Source of the DNA: Ruminococcus bovis
GTDB lineage: Bacteria > Bacillota > Clostridia > Oscillospirales > Acutalibacteraceae
NCBI RefSeq assembly: GCF_005601135.1
Contig: NZ_CP039381.1
Span: 186,001-250,000 of the forward strand
Length of the DNA: 64,000 nt
Direction of reading: 5' to 3'
In this document: in pieces, positions 60,375 to 64,000 of the stretch
Position numbering within the stretch: position 1 is the stretch's first letter
Layout of the letters: each line of letters opens with the position of its first letter
Program-made: the position numbers and the translations under genes
Notes under the pieces: generated by a model
Seen by the model: only the letters and a program-made list of their open reading frames with translations
Told to the model about the DNA's origin: nothing
Databases searched by the model: none

Positions 60375-61238
60375 CTACTTCTCCCAAATAGCAGTTGAAC
60401 CACATGGTAGCACCAGTCCTGAACCGGATGCTCTTAGTCCGATTTCATCAGAACTAACCTTGCCACCAAACTTAGGCTTTAAAATTGCTCCAAGCATATA
60501 TTCCATAACACCGGCAGAAAGACCTGTGCTATAGGAATTTAGAATGAAGAATACAGGGTCATCAGAAAGAACCTTTTCGCATAATTCTATTAAAGAATAA
60601 AGGTTATCTTCTAACTTCCAAACTTCTCCATTTGGACCTCTGCCGTATGATGGTGGGTCCATAATAATACCGTCATAGTGATGACCTCTACGGATTTCTC
60701 TTTCAACAAACTTAATGCAATCATCAACAAGCCATCTTACCGGTTTATCGGCAATACCACTTGCTACTGCATTTTCTTTTGCCCAAAGCACCATACCCTT
60801 TGAGGCATCAACATGACATACCCTTGCACCCTCTTTCATACAAGAAAGAGTAGCACAACCTGTATATCCAAACAAATTAAGAATGTTTAGTTCTCTGTTT
60901 TCATTTTTGATTTTATTTCTGGCAAAGTCCCAGTTTGTGGCTTGTTCAGGGAAAATACCTGTATGCTTAAAGCCCATTGTCTTTACATTGAACTTTAGGT
61001 CGTTATAGTTAACTGACCACTGCTTAGGTATCTTTCTGAAAATTTGCCACTCACCACCACCCTTATTACTACGGATATATCTTGCATGAGCTTTTCTCCA
61101 TAGTGGGTGAGTTCTCTTTGTATGCCAAATAATTTGTGGGTCGGGTCTGATAAGAATTACATCTCCCCAACGCTCTAACTTTTCTCCATCTGAACAATCA
61201 ATCAGTTCATAATCTTTCCAATTATCTGCTATTCTCAT
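60375..61238 (-). CDS. Class I SAM-dependent methyltransferase (rRNA-type)
   Basis: A 287-residue methyltransferase. ILNLFGYTGCATLSCMKEGA is the SAM-binding motif I, CHVDASKGMVLWAKENA motif II and IIMDPPSYGRG the catalytic DPPSY motif of RlmI/RlmL-type RNA m5C or m2G methyltransferases. No PUA domain is visible at the N-terminus, so it is a shorter relative. Its start overlaps the glmM stop by one base. The methylated RNA position is unknown. Confidence 0.87.
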   Translation of the reverse strand: MRIADNWKDYELIDCSDGEKLERWGDVILIRPDPQIIWHTKRTHPLWRKAHARYIRSNKGGGEWQIFRKIPKQWSVNYNDLKFNVKTMGFKHTGIFPEQATNWDFARNKIKNENRELNILNLFGYTGCATLSCMKEGARVCHVDASKGMVLWAKENAVASGIADKPVRWLVDDCIKFVEREIRRGHHYDGIIMDPPSYGRGPNGEVWKLEDNLYSLIELCEKVLSDDPVFFILNSYSTGLSAGVMEYMLGAILKPKFGGKVSSDEIGLRASGSGLVLPCGSTAIWEK

Positions 61239-62587
61239 TAACTTAATCTTTCCCTTACAACACTGGCTGCTTCTTCTGCAAGAACAGAAATTTCCTGATA
61301 ATCTTCGCCTTCAAGCATAACTCTTACAAGTGGTTCTGTGCCTGATACTCTAACAAGAATTCTGCCTCTGCTACCCAGAATATCTGTTACCTGCTTAACT
61401 TCTGCCTTAATAGCCTTATCTGTATAGAACTTAGGCTTCATTTCGTTAGAAATCTTAACATTGATAAGTACCTGAGGGTATCTCTTCATAACCTTTGCCA
61501 TTTCTGATAGAGTTTCGTTTCTTCTCTTCATAATTGACATTAGCTGAACACCTGTTAGCTGACCGTCACCTGTTGTAGCATAGTCACTAAAGATAATGTG
61601 ACCACTCTGTTCGCCACCAATGTTGTAGCCACTTAACTGCATTTCTTCAAGAACATATCTGTCACCAACTTTAGTAGCCTCAAATCTAAGTCCCTTTTCT
61701 TCACAGAACTTTTGGAAGCCCATATTTGTCATAACTGTACCAACAACTGCATTGCCCTTTAGGACACCTCTTCTGTGCATATCATCAGCACAAATAGCAA
61801 TTAGGAAGTCACCGTCAACCATATTTCCCTTTTCGTCAACTGCAAGACATCTGTCTGCATCACCGTCAAAAGCAAGACCTGCCTGTAGTCCATTCTTGCG
61901 AACATAATCCATAAGATTTTCCATATGAGTTGAACCACAATCCTGGTTGATATTTGTACCGTCAGGTTCTGCTGAAAGGATATGTACCTTTGCACCTAGG
62001 CTAGTAAATAGCTTTTCTGCAGTAACTGAAGAAGAACCGTTTGAACAGTCAATAGCAATTTCAAGACCTGAAAGGTCACCTTCAATTGTTGACTTAATAT
62101 GTTCAATGTACATATCGGTTGCATTCTTGTTGTAGCTAACCTTACCAATATCACCACCATAAGAAAGGTCAGGTGTGTGTTCTTTATCTAGAATAATATC
62201 TTCAATCTTTTCTTCAATTTCGTCAGGTAGCTTGAAACCTTCTTCATTAAATAGCTTAATACCGTTAAATTCAAATGGGTTATGTGATGCTGAAATCATA
62301 ATACCTGCATCAGCATTAAATTCTTTTACTAAGTAAGCAACTGCAGGTGTTGGAACTACTCCAAGAATAATTACATTTGCACCAACAGAAGTTAGACCTG
62401 CTACTAATGCACCCTCCAGCATATCACCGGAAACTCTTGTATCTTTACCGATAACGAATGTTGGATGCTTTACATCTTCATTTGTTAATACTACGGCTGC
62501 TGCTCTACCGATTGATAGTGCTAAGTCAACTGTTAATTCTTTGTTTGCAATACCTCTAGCACCATCTGTGCCGAAAATTCTTCCCAT
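61238..62587 (-). CDS. glmM: Phosphoglucosamine mutase
   Basis: A 449-residue alpha-D-phosphohexomutase. The phospho-Ser loop is MISASHNPFEFNGIKLF, the Mg-binding loop FDGDADRCL, the sugar-binding loop GGEQSGHI and the phosphate-binding C-terminal loop RVSGTEPLVRVM. It converts glucosamine-6-phosphate to glucosamine-1-phosphate for UDP-GlcNAc and peptidoglycan synthesis. GGAG lies before the ATG. It heads the long minus-strand operon that runs to clpE. Confidence 0.97.
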   Translation of the reverse strand: MGRIFGTDGARGIANKELTVDLALSIGRAAAVVLTNEDVKHPTFVIGKDTRVSGDMLEGALVAGLTSVGANVIILGVVPTPAVAYLVKEFNADAGIMISASHNPFEFNGIKLFNEEGFKLPDEIEEKIEDIILDKEHTPDLSYGGDIGKVSYNKNATDMYIEHIKSTIEGDLSGLEIAIDCSNGSSSVTAEKLFTSLGAKVHILSAEPDGTNINQDCGSTHMENLMDYVRKNGLQAGLAFDGDADRCLAVDEKGNMVDGDFLIAICADDMHRRGVLKGNAVVGTVMTNMGFQKFCEEKGLRFEATKVGDRYVLEEMQLSGYNIGGEQSGHIIFSDYATTGDGQLTGVQLMSIMKRRNETLSEMAKVMKRYPQVLINVKISNEMKPKFYTDKAIKAEVKQVTDILGSRGRILVRVSGTEPLVRVMLEGEDYQEISVLAEEAASVVRERLS

Positions 62588-63084
62588 AAAATACTCCTTT
62601 TAATCTAATTAGTTTTATATTTTCTATATGTTGTTTGTTATTTATTTTACGGGCGAATATTATGTTCGCCCCTACAATGTTTTATCTATCGGATTAGTTT
62701 TAGATAATCTATAGATTGTATCAAGACAATCCCTCCGATTACTTCGTAATCACCAGCCACTGCATAAGTTCGCAAAGCCAAATATAAAATTTGGATGCTC
62801 ACTTATCCCTTTACACAAGGGAGGCTGATGAGCTTGTTTTAAATGCAAGTTTATACATAAGACAAAGTATCGTATAAAATAAACTTTCCTTACGGGCGAA
62901 CACTTAAGTGAACATCAAAGAAAGCAAGCCATAGGCGTAGCTTGATTTGCTAATGTGAACTTATGCAAAAGTTTTTAATCATAAAAACTTTTGTAGTCGC
63001 CCCTACAACTGTAAACTAAAATTTTGTGGTTAAATATATTTCGCCCCTACATTATAGTAACTATTGATTTATTCTACACAAAAA
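62588..63084. repeat. Repeat-filled spacer between glmM and ruvB
   Basis: No gene is supported. GGGCGAA-TATTATG-TTCGCCC lies at 62651-62671, followed to 62830 by repeat B, which has about 50 extra bases between AATCACC (62749-62755) and CCCTTTACACAAGGGAGG. At 62894-63002 the halves GGGCGAACA and TCGCCC of another repeat A copy are separated by about 95 bases that include the hairpin CAAAAGTTTTTA...TAAAAACTTTTG. The block 62672-62755 is about 94 percent identical to 30191-30274. Confidence 0.8.
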
Positions 63085-64000
63085 TTAATTATTACCAAAC
63101 AAGGTTGGTTGGTTATTTGACTTACCAAAGTCATAACCTAAATGTCTATAGCCCTCAGCAGTAACACATCTGCCTCTTGGGGTTCTTTGTAAGAAACCGA
63201 TTTGCATTAAGTAAGGCTCATAAACATCTTCAATAGTAACTGCCTCTTCACCAATGGCAGCAGCCAAAGTTTCCAAACCTACAGGCCCACCATTGTAAAA
63301 CTTAATCATTGACTCTAACATTCTTCTATCGTTTTGGTCAAGACCAAGTTCATCAATTTCCATTTTGTCAAGGGCTGTCCTAGCTATATCGCAAGTAACC
63401 TTACCATTGTTTAGCACTTGAGCAAAGTCACGAACACGCTTTAGCAGTCTGTTGGCAATACGAGGTGTACCTCTTGAACGAGATGCAAGTTCTAATGCAC
63501 CGTCATGGTCAATATCCACATTAAGAATACCGGCTGACCTTGTAATAATAGTTGATAATTCTTCAGGAGAATAAAGTTCAAGTCTTAGTGTAACACCGAA
63601 TCTATCTCTCAACGGAGCTGTAAGCTGACCGGCTCTTGTTGTTGCACCAACTAAAGTGAACCTTGGTAGTGGCAAATGGTAAGATGCTGCCATCTGACCT
63701 TTACCTGTAATAATATCAATTGCAAAGTCCTCCATTGCCGGATAAAGGATTTCTTCAACACTTCTGTTTAGACGGTGAATTTCGTCAATAAACAGTACAT
63801 CACCTTCATTTAGGTTAGTTAAAAGTGCTGCCAAGTCCCCCGGTTTTTCAATTGCAGGGCCTGATGTAATTCTAATGTTAACACCAAGTTCATTTGCAAT
63901 AATCTGAGAAAGTGTTGTTTTGCCAAGTCCCGGAGGTCCATATAAAAGTACATGGTCAAGGGACTCTCCTCTCTGCATTGCTGCATCAATATATATCTTT
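63085..64000 (-). CDS. ruvB: Holliday junction branch migration ATPase RuvB (5' end outside window)
   Basis: The frame is open through the right window edge, and residues before the internal Met ([20 protein letters not shown]) match the RuvB region upstream of Walker A, so the true start lies beyond 64000. Walker A is GPPGLGKTT and Walker [30 protein letters not shown] contains sensor 1 and the arginine finger. The C-terminal winged-helix domain ends [15 protein letters not shown]. RuvB drives branch migration with RuvA. About the first 40 residues are missing. Confidence 0.96.
   Translation of the reverse strand, partial: KIYIDAAMQRGESLDHVLLYGPPGLGKTTLSQIIANELGVNIRITSGPAIEKPGDLAALLTNLNEGDVLFIDEIHRLNRSVEEILYPAMEDFAIDIITGKGQMAASYHLPLPRFTLVGATTRAGQLTAPLRDRFGVTLRLELYSPEELSTIITRSAGILNVDIDHDGALELASRSRGTPRIANRLLKRVRDFAQVLNNGKVTCDIARTALDKMEIDELGLDQNDRRMLESMIKFYNGGPVGLETLAAAIGEEAVTIEDVYEPYLMQIGFLQRTPRGRCVTAEGYRHLGYDFGKSNNQPTLFGNN

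Overview
The window reads as chromosomal DNA from an AT-rich, anaerobic, spore-forming Gram-positive gut Firmicute close to Ruminococcus, most likely R. bromii-like. Pointers are two secreted GH13 alpha-amylases with type I dockerins (amylosome-type starch degradation), a cotJABC spore-coat operon, an oxygen-sensitive class III ribonucleotide reductase (nrdDG), AdhE fermentation with a Rex box, a membrane pyrophosphatase, T-box regulation and a ClpE-type chaperone. No rRNA and no CRISPR array is visible. Species assignment is inference from gene content.

Layout. 0-3 kb: the 5' end of a MATE exporter, then a metal-responsive ArsR regulator and a Zn/Cd P-type ATPase behind a textbook promoter and dyad operator. 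3-6.6 kb: CorA, an iron alcohol dehydrogenase, a nitroreductase and an iron-sulfur flavoprotein. 6.6-14.6 kb: a zinc-ribbon/sigma-factor/transmembrane fusion protein, DNA polymerase I, and nrdDG behind several NrdR-like boxes. 14.7-19.3 kb: an SPFH/zinc-ribbon/TPM membrane-stress module resembling Bacillus YdjI-YdjG-YdjH without PspA, then cotJABC. 19.7-28 kb: adhE with a near-perfect Rex box, mntP, and a ketosynthase / acyl-CoA ligase / thioesterase operon divergent from a LysR regulator. 28.4-32.9 kb: a TrpXYZ-like ABC transporter and a GldA-like dehydrogenase in one operon behind a T-box whose specifier reads as UGG (Trp). 32.9-42 kb: a GT2 glycosyltransferase, a CBS protein, the two dockerin amylases and hppA. 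42-47.5 kb: an unknown protein, a MATE exporter, a HxlR/GNAT pair, and AzlCD.

47.56-49.75 kb is an accessory island beside a tRNA array. It holds an IS481-like element with a frameshifted transposase, bounded by 27-bp direct repeats, and next to it a roughly 1-kb segment bounded by 29-bp inverted repeats with three small genes. Four tRNA genes (Arg, His, Lys, Gln) run on the minus strand and a tRNA-Gly diverges from them. 51-64 kb: an EFR1-type ferredoxin, then a long minus-strand housekeeping operon glmM - methyltransferase - ecfA1 - ecfA2 - ecfT - truA - membrane beta-propeller-like protein - cvpA - pgsA - clpE, and at the right edge the truncated 5' part of ruvB.

Several intergenic regions (22.6, 28.1, 30.2-30.4, 50.75-50.9 and 62.65-63.0 kb) carry members of a hairpin repeat family. 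Copies keep their flanks and base-pairing while the stem sequence changes, and some copies are interrupted by others. The observations most worth a second look are these repeats, the tRNA-side island, the sigma-factor fusion and the Trp T-box operon.
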